From NCBI GenBank assembly GCA_947069175.1, contig CAMTDV010000017.1:34171126-34235125 (forward strand): a stretch of 64,000 nucleotides of DNA. The letters run 5' to 3'. A program made the position numbers and the translations under genes. This document shows positions 12,011 through 23,670 of the stretch, piece by piece; position 1 is the first letter of the stretch, and every line of letters begins with the position of its first letter. The DNA is from Scalesia atractyloides. Lineage: Eukaryota; Streptophyta; Magnoliopsida; Asterales; Asteraceae. The notes under the pieces were generated by a model. That model ran no database searches and was not told the DNA's origin. It saw only the letters and a program-made list of their open reading frames with translations.

Positions 12011-13258
12011 ATGAACCCGACAACCCGAGTTGTCGTCATAATTTTCAAAACTCACAATATACGAATCAATATATATAATTATATATACGTATAAATATAT
12101 GTGTATAGTTTCTAATAAGTGCAGAACATAACGACTATGCTAAATTTATTTAGTTAAATTGGCAAAAGTTTGTATTGTTTCGCTAACGGGTCATTTCGAG
12201 CTCGGCTTGCGTTAAACAACAAAAAGATATAACCAACATAGATAATATAATAAAGTCGAGCCGTTAAAGGTTTACCGAGTCTTGTGTTGATCGTGTCATT
12301 TGTCGTTAACCCGAACTATTGAACTGACCAAGCATATCCATCGATGTCGGTGCCGGAAAAGTGATAACCCTAGCAACCCAACCCGAGTCAGATCTGTGCA
12401 CCAAAATGGAACTGGGTTTGTAACGAATACCCAACTAGAACCCGACATCGGGACTGAACCGCTGCTGGACCGGACTAACCGGAACGAACCGGAGCCAAAC
12501 CCCAACCTTGAACCTTTGTCAGATCTGAACCGAGAAGAAACCTGAACCGAACCAGTCTCGCATCCTGAAAACCATCCCGAACCGGAACCAGAATCGAACC
12601 AAGGCTCGAGGCAACCACCTCTTCACTGCCCCAGTCGTCTGAAACGTTGCCGTCTCTGTCGCTTGCACGACTACTCTGCGCGCCTGTCGCTCTTCTCTCT
12701 CTCCTCTCTGAACCGTCGTGCACCACCATCAGTGGATGGTGTCTGGCCGGTTATTTGAGGGGTTTGGGGGGTGTTTGTGGTGGTTTCAAGGTGGTTGTGG
12801 GTTGCGGCCGGAGAAGGAGGTGAGGGGTGAGCGAAGGGGAAGGGAAGGAGTGCCATCGCGGTGTGGCGTGACTCGCCGGAGAACCGGCCGGCAATCCCTC
12901 CGGTGACCGGAGGTCAGAGAGAGGGCAAGGGTGTGTGTGAGCGGCTGTTGTTGTCTCTGTGTGAGTGTGTGTTGTGATGTTTTTATATATTAGGTTTTTA
13001 GGGTATGGTTAGTTTAGGGTTTGGTTGGTTGGCTTAAGCTCACAACTCAGTTTCGCGTTCTAGAGTGGCCCGAAACATTTATGAGATCCATTATCAAACA
13101 CGACTTTAAAAAAAAACGTATTATTTCACTTATTATTATTTTCTTATCGTTACATAAATAAAAAATAAATAATAATAATAGATAACTAAATAAATTTAGT
13201 GAAACGGTGCGTATTTCCTAAAGTATTGATGTGCGGAAATACGAGGCGTTACAGTGAT

Positions 13259-13856
13259 CGCATACCAATGATGGTGTGGTAAGAAAAGTGGTGGTAGTGT
13301 TGCTGCTGCTTATTAATTGTTCGGAAAGTGAAGTCCATTGGGTTTAACAATGGTGAAGCAGTTTATGAGAATAGGATTATGTGATCGGTGAGTTTGATTT
13401 GAATTTTGAAAGAAGAAAAACGTATTGCAGAAGATAAATGGTGGTGATACAGTCATTATCAATAAAGTAGTGAAACCGAAATCCCCCAAAACGACACCGT
13501 GTTAAAATCCCATTTTTTATTATTGAATCTGAAAGTTAACTTTGACATACCAAAGTCAGCAATCTTTTTACTTTAAAACAAATTCCAATTTTTTTCCTTT
13601 TTCTGTACCCATCCCCGCGTTGATAGCTTCCGCCCTCTAGTTGAACTATATTCCGTCCAACATATGACATGAAAAAAGCGCTTCTTTAGACAATCTGGGA
13701 TTATGTTCCGTTTTATTTTTATTACAGTCATAATAAAAATAAAAGGAGGAAGACGTATGGAAGAAGATAAATGTTGGTGATACAGAGATTTTCACTAATG
13801 TAGGATTGTAGTTGTACGACATTGGAATTTGGAATCAGCGTCTCTTCAAAGACCCT
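13259..13856. other. Spacer between elements 1 and 2
   Basis: No gene recognised. Bases near 13401-13450 and 13745-13800 share an imperfect repeat (agaagataaatg followed by ggtgatacag). Bases at about 13524-13556 are the inverted partner of 4337-4372. It may be original host sequence present before the two insertions. Confidence 0.4.
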
Positions 13857-14759
13857 TGTAACACCCCAACCGATGGCGGAAACATCGGGATGAGACGAAA
13901 ACGAGATTGCTCATTGCTCACAACATTATTAAGTGACAATAATTAATTAAACCATATTTCATTTCATAAGAATTGTCAAATACATCAATGTAACAAAACA
14001 AAGAACAATCTAACATTTGCAAAGTTATAACAAAATTGATACGTCGACATTAAACCTAACGTCTAATTTGTGTGTATCTATTCCTTGCTATATTGTTTTC
14101 ATAGCGTCATCTCCTTCAACCTGTAACATGTTTTAAAATAAAGTCAATGCAAAAGCAAAGGCGAGTACACAAGTTTAAGCATAGCATACGTATACGAATA
14201 AAGTTTGAACAATCCTCATGGCAACTAAATCTATACAAGAGCAATATCAAGGCATGCAATGCTAATAATCAAACCGTAACGCAATCACGTTGTTTTAACA
14301 TGACCTCACGTGTAAATCGATGGAGGTGGATGCGTGAATTCCTATAGCGCTAAGCATGTCAAACAAGGCTAAAAAAATAGTTAATGACTAAAGCACGGCA
14401 CAACGTTTATCCCCAGACAAGCAACAAGTATACGATTCAAGTAGTCATGTGTATAGGATTGTTTGTGCGTTTCATAAAGTTTAAGTGTTTGTGATTTTTG
14501 TATATGGAAACATGTTACACCCAAAAAGTGATATAAAACAAATGTGGGTCGAGTGTACTCACAAAATTGCTAAGTCTTCTTCGGAAATTCCACGACGAAT
14601 TGATGAGTGGGAGAAAGGGGACATCGAGGTCACCTTAAAAATGGCAAACGAATGTACATGAATAATAGAAGCTACGACGAAGGATTCGAATTGGAGTTGA
14701 AAGTACGTATATAGTTAACATCGTTTAAGAAAGGAATTTCTAAATTAAATTCATCAAAA

Positions 14760-15230
14760 GGGTTGTAGGAGTGTTGTCGAATAATTAATATATATATTTG
14801 ACGAAAAGCATATTGGGTATATATATATTTATATTCCAACGAATTGTATGAGATATATATGTATATTGTCGAATGGTGTACAAATATATTTGTCGAAAGT
14901 AAAATAAATATGTTTTGTCGAAAGTAAAATAAATAAGTATATTTGTCGAGAGATATGATAAATATATCTATATTTTGTCGATGAATATAATAAGTAAATA
15001 TGCTTTGTCAAAAGTATAGTAAATAAGTATATTAGTCGAGAATTGTAATAAATGAACTTATGCTCTTGTCGAAAAGCATAATAAAGAAAGTACGTATATT
15101 TTTGTCGACAAAAAAACTAATATCGATAAATATATTCCGTCGAATAGTTCAAATAATAAATATATTTTATCGAATAGTTTAATAAATATATCTTGTCGAA
15201 TAGTTTAATAAGTATATTACTTGTAGAAAA
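14760..15230. repeat. AT-rich minisatellite in LTR A
   Basis: Many degenerate copies of tgtcgaaaagtataataaat spaced 25-45 bp. The LTR B copy is at about 21367-21838. Confidence 0.7.
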
Positions 15231-15462
15231 TCGGCAGAGTTTCCTCTTGTTTTTTGGACGATCCCGACACACAAGTGTCGATATTATTTGTCAAAACGCA
15301 ATAATTACGAAACAATATATATATTTATGTCTACAAATTTTTATAAGGTTCGGTTACGTGATTATAACACTAATTAAATACAAAACAATATAAATAATAA
15401 CATAAAAATTTGCGGCGTTAAAAGTATACCGTGACGCGTTTTGATTGAGTGGACTAAAGCAT

Positions 15463-15780
15463 TGACTGAACTTGGCCCCGAACACCGAACCGAACATCGA
15501 ATCTGACTGGTTTGACTGGCGTTGACTGTTTGACCAGGTTTGACTTTCGTTGACCAAGTTGACCAGGTTTGACCGAACACAAAACGAGACCCGAAATCGA
15601 ACTAAGACTTTCACTGACTCACTGCTGACCCGAACCTCTGCACCGAGACCCGAACCCGCTGAACATGAGCCGTGATCTTGACTGAACCGAGATTCGACCC
15701 GGAGCTGACCCGAGTTGACCGGCAGTTGACTGAGTTGACCGGGACGCCCAACTAAGTCGGTTGACTGTTCTTGACCGAAA
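15463..15780 (-). promoter_or_regulatory. W-box-like TTGAC cluster in LTR A
   Basis: At least 14 plus-strand TTGAC[C/T] cores are seen, seven of them within about 70 bp (15510-15575). TTGAC[C/T] is the W-box core bound by WRKY transcription factors. The cluster lies downstream of the TATA-like run in element orientation. Whether it acts as a regulatory site is inference. Confidence 0.5.
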
Positions 15781-16628
15781 CCCGAGCCAAACAGGAACTA
15801 AAATCCGAGCCGAGACCGAACCGAATCTGAAACAATAACCACTGAACTTGAATCGAAAAATACACAAACAAAACTTGAACCAAGAAACCGAAACCTGAAC
15901 CGAGATTGAGAGAACCGAACCGAGACTGAGAGAGTTAACCCGAAACTGGGTCATCACCACTGCCATGACCGCCTCTGTCGTGACCACCATTTCCGAACCC
16001 GAGTCCGATCCCAACTCGAGCCAAACTCACCACCATCGCCGCCGTGAGCGGCGTTTTGGCTGACAGAACCGCCGTTGGCGGTCGACATTGTCCTCGAACA
16101 CCATCATACCGCCGTCTCTCTCTCTATTCTGTCTCTGCAGCCGCATGCCCTTGAGATGGTACTGCCGCTGTTGTTGTCACCGCGAATCGCGGCTTCTGCC
16201 GCTGATGCCGCCGCTAAACACGGCTTTTGCTGTTGTTACGCCGGTAGTTCAGAGAGGATGGACAAGGGGGGGCTAGGGAGATGAGTGTGTGTGCGGCTGT
16301 AGAGGTGAAAGGGGGGTGTGCGAGCGTGAGGGGTGTGCGGCGGGAAGAAGAAGGGCTGGTGTTGAGGGGGTTGAATGGAGATGAGTGTCTGCGTATGGGT
16401 GAAATGTGAGGGTGGGGGGTTTTATTTATTTGAAATTAGGTTTAGGGTTTAGTTAGGTTTAGGTGGTGTGTTGGGCCAAGGCCTGTTAACCCGATCTAAC
16501 GTTTTTGAGTGGCCCGAACGTACCGACGAGATCCGATTTCAAGTACAAGTTTCATAAAACGTCGAATTTATTTTGTTTATTATTATTATTATTATTACTA
16601 GAAAAATAATAAAATACGAGGCGTTACA

Positions 16629-16642
16629 GTCTCCCCTCCTTT
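16629..16642 (-). other. Polypurine tract of element 2
   Basis: The minus strand reads AAAGGAGGGGAGAC immediately before the LTR start TGTAACGCC. An identical copy lies at 23237-23250 beside LTR B. Confidence 0.75.
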
Positions 16643-17909
16643 AGGAAATTTCGTCCCGAAATTTATTCAAGAGGAAGACTTGAAAGGAATTGGTTAAGGA
16701 ATTGAGGGTTAACGGTCAAGACTTGAAGTTCTGGATACGTGAGGGTAAGCATGGGGTTTAGAGCAACGAAGAGTTAGGTTTGCAAGAAGAAGTTGCTTGA
16801 CTAGAAAGATTAAAGTCATCAAGCGTAAGTAAAGCGCGTAAGTATGCGTATAGGAGTGTGGTTTAAACGAGCTTTGAATAACTCAAATGATATGCCATCT
16901 GAGCAGAAAAGCTCTCGTGAGAAGTGGTAAGCAGTTTAATGGTGAGTGTGGTCGAACCGCAGGTTGCTGAAAAGTTCACTCGACTTTGAAGAGCATTAAT
17001 AAATCTCGATTTTGTAGAGAGTTGCTTAATGATGGGAAACGAGAAGGTTAGGTATTTTAAAATAAGCTAGTTATCGAGGTAGCGGCCAATCAAGCCTGTC
17101 GCTATCTACGAGAATGGGAGATAACTTTTAGAGTAAGAAGGCATTTAGGGTTTGAATGCTTACACGATTGATTGTAAACAAGGTCGTATAAAAGACAAGG
17201 TTAGCGGGAGTAACGGAGGCATAAGAGCGGACGATTGATTCGATCAACGATTACTTGTGTAAGGATGGCATATGTATATGAACAAACGAAAACGTTACGT
17301 TAGGGATTAAGACTCGTCGTGGATAATCGGGTAGCGCGCACTTAGCAGTGCAGTTGTGAGTTGTTTAAAGCTGGCGTGTTAGGTCATATTATGGTCTGTA
17401 AATCTCCGAATTTCTCATGGCACGTATTACGAAAGTTTGGCAGCATGGTGAAAACACTTATGTATAGGGATTACCAGTGGCGTATCCACCATGTTTTGAC
17501 CATGTTGCGACCGTTTCGTTACTCGATGCAATGTTACGTTCCGTGTGTTACCATACGCGGTAGTATACTCTATGGTTCTCATGTGCTTATCGCTATAATC
17601 CCGTGTGCACCCGCGATTATACCGATCATCACATGATCCGCATAGCTTGTACTAGCAGCGCATGAATAAAGGTGTACGTAAATTCTGAAAATAAGTTTGC
17701 GTGCGTGTAAGAATGTAGTGCGTAGGCATGTTTACGTGCAAATAGCTTGTGGCCCACGTAAGCGAATCCCTCGGGTTTCGCTCGCGCATAGGCACGAATA
17801 TGAATACGAGTACAAGTATAGGTATGTGTATGAGTATAAGCATAAGTATGGAAATAAGTATAAGCATGGATATAAGACGTATATGCATGAATGCGATGAT
17901 AAGTATAAG

Positions 17910-18210
17910 TGTAATACCCCTGTAACACCCCTGCCCCTCGTTATCACCAATATTGTCCGCTTTGCCCTTGATGGGTGGCCCATCCAGGAACTCACGACTT
18001 TGTTTTTGGTTGCCCTAGTGGAGACTTCCCAGGAGGTCACCCATCCTAGTACTACTCCCACTTGAGCACGCTTAACTGTGGAGTTCTCCTCTCATCCACT
18101 AGCATTAAGCCCAAAACGCGTTGGTGATTTTAGAGGTAGGGCATTACTTACGAGCCAGGAATCTCTCCTGTCCACGGACGATGTTGGGAGGTATGCCATT
18201 TGGTGTTATA
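17910..18210 (-). mobile_element. Cassandra-type solo LTR (TRIM)
   Basis: A 301-bp LTR flanked by a perfect 5-bp duplication, ataag, at 17905-17909 and 18211-18215. It carries a 5S rRNA-like segment on the minus strand, the hallmark of Cassandra terminal-repeat retrotransposons in miniature. Its ends are TG on the left and a mutated TA on the right. With one LTR and no internal domain it is a solo LTR. Confidence 0.88.
18009..18118 (-). ncRNA. 5S rRNA-like segment inside the Cassandra LTR
   Basis: The minus strand contains blocks characteristic of plant 5S rRNA: GTTAAGCGTGCT, AGTAGTACTAGGATGGGTGA and CCTCCTGGGAAGTC. The 5' half is more diverged. The last two blocks span the internal Pol III control region of 5S genes. 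It lies in an LTR and is a transposon module, not a working 5S gene. Confidence 0.88.
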
Positions 18211-20448
18211 ATAAGCATGAAAAAATGACACGTTATTTTCATGAACATGAATATGTGTATAATTATGAACGTCAACAAGTGTAACAGACGATAATGGTGC
18301 GTATGATATGAATTGAATGCTACGAATTTATTTACATAAAATAGTCGAGAAATCAGGGTATGTAAAACGAATGATACGTTTAAAATGTTATGCAACAGTT
18401 GACTAAACCATGTACGAGGATACGCATGTATTGTTGTTTGAGCAAAACTTTGAGGTTATCGCTTCTAAAATAGGCTTAAGTTTAACTTAGAATATAGGAT
18501 CTAGTGTGTGAATATAAAGGAACATAAGGTACTTATTGATTATGCGTTACGTATTTTGTAAAGGACGGGAGTGCTACCATTTGTTTTAAAAGAATTTAAG
18601 TAGGTCGAAAATGGTTGGTCCTCATAAAGTTTTCTTGCCCACGTGTTTTGAAACTTACGTGACATTTCGGGAGGTGTATGATAAGGTATTAAAATATTAA
18701 GTTCGCATTGTTTTCAAAGGATTAAAAGATTTGAAATTTAGTGGTGCTTGGGAAACGTTGACTCTTGAGAGGAAATCCGTGTTAATTGATTTAATGACCG
18801 TTGAAAAACGTTTAGCAAAATGTTTTCTTAATCGCGATGAGAGATTTAGAGGGTGTTTGGGGTTGAGTTTTGAAAATAGATTATGCGTTCTGAATAATTA
18901 AAGTCAGATAATTAGTTGTAACAAAACATACTGTAGGAAGATAGTGTTTGGATTTGATTATGTTATTTGATATCACAATAATCAGGTAATCAACTATTTG
19001 AGTGTTTGAAAAATATATATACATGTACATATAAAGTTATAAATAGACGAGCTTTGATCTCTAAAATACGTAAAACAAATCAGTTTTTTTTTTTTTATAT
19101 ATATATATTATTATTATTTTTTTTAACATAGAGTTATTGCGTGAGCGTGTTTTAGTGATTAAGTTAAACATAAGACTTGTGGGCAAGGTATTCGTTAGAC
19201 CAATTAAGTTGGTAGGTAGCATTCTGTCGAGCTTTGAAAATCGTAAAACAAAACGTTTCATGTGGTGACCAAGTATATGCGTGTGGGATTTATATGAAAC
19301 AGATTACCGGATGGGAAATACGTTTGATAAAATAGTACGTTTCGAAATTTGTCTAAGTAAGAATTTGACAACATGGTAAAAGATTTAGGTATACAATTTA
19401 AACATGTGGTTGGTGTAATAGAGTCTCCAAGAAGGTGGGTTGGTAACGATCACCGAGATATGGGAATCACCCCTAATCCGTTGGTGAGGTCGTTTTAAGG
19501 AAGGAAGGAAACGAAGTTTGATCGTCTAGGTAAGGAATTCACTCCTATCTCGACGACGGTCTCCATTTCGGACTTCTCAAGAAATATAAGTCTAATTGAT
19601 GACGTTTTGAAATCATGTATGCAAATAATGTATAATTGGATGGAAAGGTTTAATATGAATTGCGTAAAAACCTTAAAATGAATTAGAAACTTGAAAAAAG
19701 GGTAACAAGTATATAAAAAGTCATGTATAAATTGAAATGGTATAAAAGAGAGTCTCAGAAAACATTAGACTGTTTCGGGTAGAGAAACGTCGACTATTCC
19801 AAAGTGAATCGAAGATCCTTTCGACTTAGAGAAACGTGCTTTGGCCTATAGGTAAAACGCTCTCGTCGAGAAGCGATTAACGGCATTTTACCCTTCCAGT
19901 TATTACACGTCTCTAATCGATTGGAAAATCGAAACTTTGGCGAGATTGAAAATCGAGGAATGGGACTTAATCGACAAGGTGCGGGTTTCACCCCTAACTT
20001 GACGATTTCGTACCCTAAGTGTGGTTGGCACTCTTCGGGTCAAAATTAATTTCGACACTTTGACGAGAGTCCACTAGAGTTTGAATGGGAAGTTTTCCAT
20101 CAAGGTGTGGATGTCACTCCTAACTTGATGGTGTAACCTCGTAAAAATATAAAGAATAAGCGTAATGAGAATCGTTCACCAAATTGTGGATATCACGCCT
20201 ATTTCGGTGAAGTCGTCTCACTTGTGTAATACGAGTGTTTTCGAGTTTAGTATAATCGAGTAAAATGCATTAGGGAAGGCGTATGATTGAAATAATGTAA
20301 CGAGTAAGAACACGTAAAGCGTTGCATAAATTTAACATATAGGAGACGTTTTAATAAATTAGCATGCGAATCACGTATGGTCAAGTATGGTACTTAACTA
20401 TAGACTAGGTCAAAAGCGTAGCAATCTACCTAATTCCCTATAGTTATG

Positions 20449-20460
20449 GCTCTGATACCA
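20449..20460 (-). other. Primer binding site of element 2 (initiator tRNA-Met type)
   Basis: TGGTATCAGAGC on the minus strand, 3 bases from LTR B. The flanking CCCTATAGTTATGGCTCTGA (plus strand) is almost the same in element 1 and in the Tekay-like element. Confidence 0.87.
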
Positions 20461-20463
20461 ATC

Positions 20464-23236
20464 TGTAACACCCCAACCGATGGCGGAAACATCGGGATGA
20501 GACGAAAACGAGATTGCTCATTGCTCACAACATTATTAAGTGACAATAATTAATTAAACCATATTTCATTTCATAAGAATTGTCAAATACATCAATGTAA
20601 CAAAACAAAGAACAATCTAACATTTGCAAAGTTATAACAAAATTGATACGTCGACATTAAACCTAACGTCTAATTTGTGTGTATCTAGTCCTTGCTATAT
20701 TGTTTTCATAGCGTCATCTCCTTCAACCTGTAACATGTTTTAAAATAAAGTCAATGCAAAAGCAAAGGCGAGTACACAAGTTTAAGCATAGCATACGTAT
20801 ACGAATAAAGTTTGAACAATCCTCATGGCAACTAAATCTATACAAGAGCAATATCAAGGCATGCAATGCTAATAATCAAACCGTAACGCAATCACGTTGT
20901 TTTAACATGACCTCACGTGTAAATCGATGGAGGTGGATGCGTGAATTCCTATAGCGCTAAGCATGTCAAACAAGGCTAAAAAAATAGTTAATGACTAAAG
21001 CACGGCACAACGTTTATCCCCAGACAAGCAACAAGTATACGATTCAAGTAGTCATGTGTATAGGATTGTTTGTGCGTTTCATAAAGTTTAAGTGTTTGTG
21101 ACTTTTGTATATGGAAACATGTTACACCCAAAAAGTGATATAAAACAAATGTGGGTCGAGTGTACTCACAAAATTGCTAAGTCTTCTTCGGAAATTCCAC
21201 GACGAATTGATGAGTGGGAGAAAGGGGACATCGAGGTCACCTTAAAAATGGCAAACGAATGTACATGAATAATAGAAGCTACGACGAAGGATTCGAATTG
21301 GAGTTGAAAGTACGTATATAGTTAACATCGTTTAAGAAAGGAATTTCTAAATTAAATTCATCAAAAGGGTTGTAGGAGTGTTGTCGAATAATTAATATAT
21401 ATATTTGACGAAAAGCATATTGGGTATATATATATTTATATTCCAACGAATTGTATGAGATATATATGTATATTGTCGAATGGTGTACAAATATATTTGT
21501 CGAAAGTAAAATAAATATGTTTTGTCGAAAGTAAAATAAATAAGTATATTTGTCGAGAGATATGATAAATATATCTATATTTTGTCGATGAATATAATAA
21601 GTAAATATGCTTTGTCAAAAGTATAGTAAATAAGTATATTAGTCGAGAATTGTAATAAATGAATTTATGCTCTTGTCGAAAAGCATAATAAAGAAAGTAC
21701 GTATATTTTTGTCGACAAAAAAACTAATATCGATAAATATATTCCGTCGAATAGTTCAAATAATAAATATATTTTATCGAATAGTTTAATAAATATATCT
21801 TGTCGAATAGTTTAATAAGTATATTACTTGTAGAAAATCGGGCAGAGTTTCCTCTTGTTTTTTGGACGATCCCGACACACAAGTGTCGATATTATTTGTC
21901 AAAACGCAATAATTACGAAACAATATATATATTTATGTCTACAAATTTTTATAAGGTTCGGTTACGTGATTATAACACTAATTAAATACAAAACAATATA
22001 AATAATAACATAAAAATTTGCGGCGTTAAAAGTATACCGTGACGCGTTTTGATTGAGTGGACTAAAGCATTGACTGAACTTGGCCCCGAACACCGAACCG
22101 AACATCGAATCTGACTGGTTTGACTGGCGTTGACTGTTTGACCAGGTTTGACTTTCGTTGACCAAGTTGACCAGGTTTGACCGAACACAAAACGAGACCC
22201 GAAATCGAACTAAGACTTTCACTGACTCACTGCTGACCCGAACCTCTGCACCGAGACCCGAACCCGCTGAACATGAGCCGTGATCTTGACTGAACCGAGA
22301 TTCGACCCGGAGCTGACCCGAGTTGACCGGCAGTTGACTGAGTTGACCGGGACGCCCAACTAAGTCGGTTGACTGTTCTTGACCGAAACCCGAGCCAAAC
22401 AGGAACTAAAATCCGAGCCGAGACCGAACCGAATCTGAAACAATAACCACTGAACTTGAATCGAAAAATACACAAACAAAACTTGAACCAAGAAACCGAA
22501 ACCTGAACCGAGATTGAGAGAACCGAACCGAGACTGAGAGAGTTAACCCGAAACTGGGTCATCACCACTGCCATGACCGCCTCTGTCGTGACCACCATTT
22601 CCGAACCCGAGTCCGATCCCAACTCGAGCCAAACTCACCACCATCGCCGCCGTGAGCGGCGTTTTGGCTGACAGAACCGCCGTTGGCGGTCGACATTGTC
22701 CTCGAACACCATCATACCGCCGTCTCTCTCTCTATTCTGTCTCTGCAGCCGCATGCCCTTGAGATGGTACTGCCGCTGTTGTTGTCACCGCGAATCGCGG
22801 CTTCTGCCGCTGATGCCGCCGCTAAACACGGCTTTTGCTGTTGTTACGCCGGTAGTTCAGAGAGGATGGACAAGGGGGGGCTAGGGAGATGAGTGTGTGT
22901 GCGGCTGTAGAGGTGAAAGGGGGGTGTGCGAGCGTGAGGGGTGTGCGGCGGGAAGAAGAAGGGCTGGTGTTGAGGGGGTTGAATGGAGATGAGTGTCTGC
23001 GTATGGGTGAAATGTGAGGGTGGGGGGTTTTATTTATTTGAAATTAGGTTTAGGGTTTAGTTAGGTTTAGGTGGTGTGTTGGGCCAAGGCCTGTTAACCC
23101 GATCTAACGTTTTTGAGTGGCCCGAACGTACCGACGAGATCCGATTTCAAGTACAAGTTTCATAAAACGTCGAATTTATTTTGTTTATTATTATTATTAT
23201 TATTACTAGAAAAATAATAAAATACGAGGCGTTACA
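20464..23236 (-). repeat. LTR B (5' LTR) of element 2
   Basis: 2,773 bp and nearly identical to LTR A. It is followed on its right by another 373 bp of element 2 internal sequence beginning with the polypurine tract, so it doubles as the 3' LTR of a truncated neighbour. Confidence 0.9.
22071..22388 (-). promoter_or_regulatory. W-box-like TTGAC cluster in LTR B
   Basis: Same cluster of at least 14 TTGAC[C/T] cores as in LTR A, unchanged as far as I can see. Confidence 0.5.
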
Positions 23237-23609
23237 GTCTCCCCTCCTTTAGGAAATTTCGTCCCGAAATTTATTCAAGAGGAAGACTTGAAAGGAATTG
23301 GTTAAGGAATTGAGGGTTAACGGTCAAGACTTGAAGTTCTGGATACGTGAGGGTAAGCATGGGGTTTAGAGCAACGAAGAGTTAGGTTTGCAAGAAGAAG
23401 TTGCTTGACTAGAAAGATTAAAGTCATCAAGCGTAAGTAAAGCGCGTAAGTATGCGTATAGGAGTGTGGTTTAAACGAGCTTTGAATAACTCAAATGATA
23501 TGCCATCTGAGCAGAAAAGCTCTCGTGAGAAGTGGTAAGCAGTTTAATGGTGAGTGTGGTCGAACCGCAGGTTGCTGAAAAGTTCACTCGACTTTGAAGA
23601 GCATTAATA
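23237..23609 (-). other. Truncated second internal region of element 2
   Basis: Matches 16629-17001 without visible differences, then stops abruptly at attaata, where the TA-rich palindrome begins. Confidence 0.85.
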
Positions 23610-23670
23610 CGTACATATATGTATGTATACATATATGTATTATGTATGTGTATACATACATATATGTACG
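23610..23670. repeat. Long TA-rich palindrome at the truncation point
   Basis: The 20-base arm cgtacatatatgtatgtata (23610-23629) is the exact reverse complement of 23651-23670, with a 21-base spacer. A (TA)n run follows to about 23690. Such a sequence can extrude as a cruciform and is a plausible break site. Confidence 0.9.

Larger units (their letters stand above)
4887..13253 (-). mobile_element. Coding-free Ty3-like LTR retrotransposon
   Basis: This is a complete element with a 5-bp target duplication, gtgat, at 4882-4886 and 13254-13258. On the minus strand it reads 5' LTR (10684-13253), primer site for initiator tRNA-Met (10669-10680), internal DNA, polypurine tract (6033-6046), 3' LTR (4887-6032). 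After removing the nested solo LTR the internal part is only about 1.7 kb. No gag or pol similarity was seen, so it cannot encode its own replication proteins. The TGGTATCAGAGC primer site and its neighbouring bases match those of the Tekay-like element at 35779-46219, so trans-mobilisation by such an element is a reasonable inference. Confidence 0.88.
10684..13253 (-). repeat. 5' LTR of element 1
   Basis: 2.57 kb. On the minus strand it starts TGTAACGCC and ends TGTGACA. It includes an (AT)n tract, an AT-rich minisatellite and a minus-strand TATA box (ATATATAAAA, 12981-12990). It differs from the 3' LTR by scattered substitutions plus the large deletion, so this element is clearly older than element 2. 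Confidence 0.87.
13857..16628 (-). repeat. LTR A (3' LTR) of element 2
   Basis: 2,772 bp. On the minus strand it starts TGTAACGCC and ends TGTTACA. It contains an AT-rich minisatellite, a TTGAC-rich cluster, a GC-rich stretch at about 16030-16330 and a TATA-like run (AATAAATAAA, minus, 16421-16430). Confidence 0.9.
16629..20448 (-). other. Internal non-coding region of element 2
   Basis: About 3.8 kb including a nested Cassandra-type LTR. No coding similarity is seen. The GTACCAGCGGCGTATCCACC-like motif is at about 17470-17492 in the form accagtggcgtatccacc. Imperfect repeats in 19400-20230 ('cacccctaacttga' units) are shared with element 1. Confidence 0.65.
13857..23609 (-). mobile_element. 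Young coding-free LTR element in tandem LTR-int-LTR-int form
   Basis: On the minus strand the order is partial internal DNA (23609-23237), LTR B (23236-20464), primer site and internal DNA (20463-16629), LTR A (16628-13857). Bases 13857-17001 and 20464-23609 are the same sequence about 6,607 bp apart. I count only four differences in about 2.77 kb of LTR: 14081, 14495, 15057 and a one-base indel near 15233. No gag or pol is present. LTR B therefore served as the 3' LTR of a further copy that is cut off at 23609. Unequal recombination between LTRs is the usual explanation for such a chain. No target duplication could be assigned because the right end is truncated. Confidence 0.87.

Noticed and set aside
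11609..12055. 148-codon minus-strand frame rich in Tyr and Ile
   Set aside because: It is the translation of an (AT)n tract and an AT-rich minisatellite in the LTR.
15619..16014. 131-codon minus-strand frame, repeated at 22227-22622
   Set aside because: It lies in LTR A/B. The duplication reflects LTR identity and not selection, and no domain is visible.
18009..18118. Functional 5S rRNA gene
   Set aside because: The 5' half is diverged and the segment sits inside a Cassandra LTR with target duplication.
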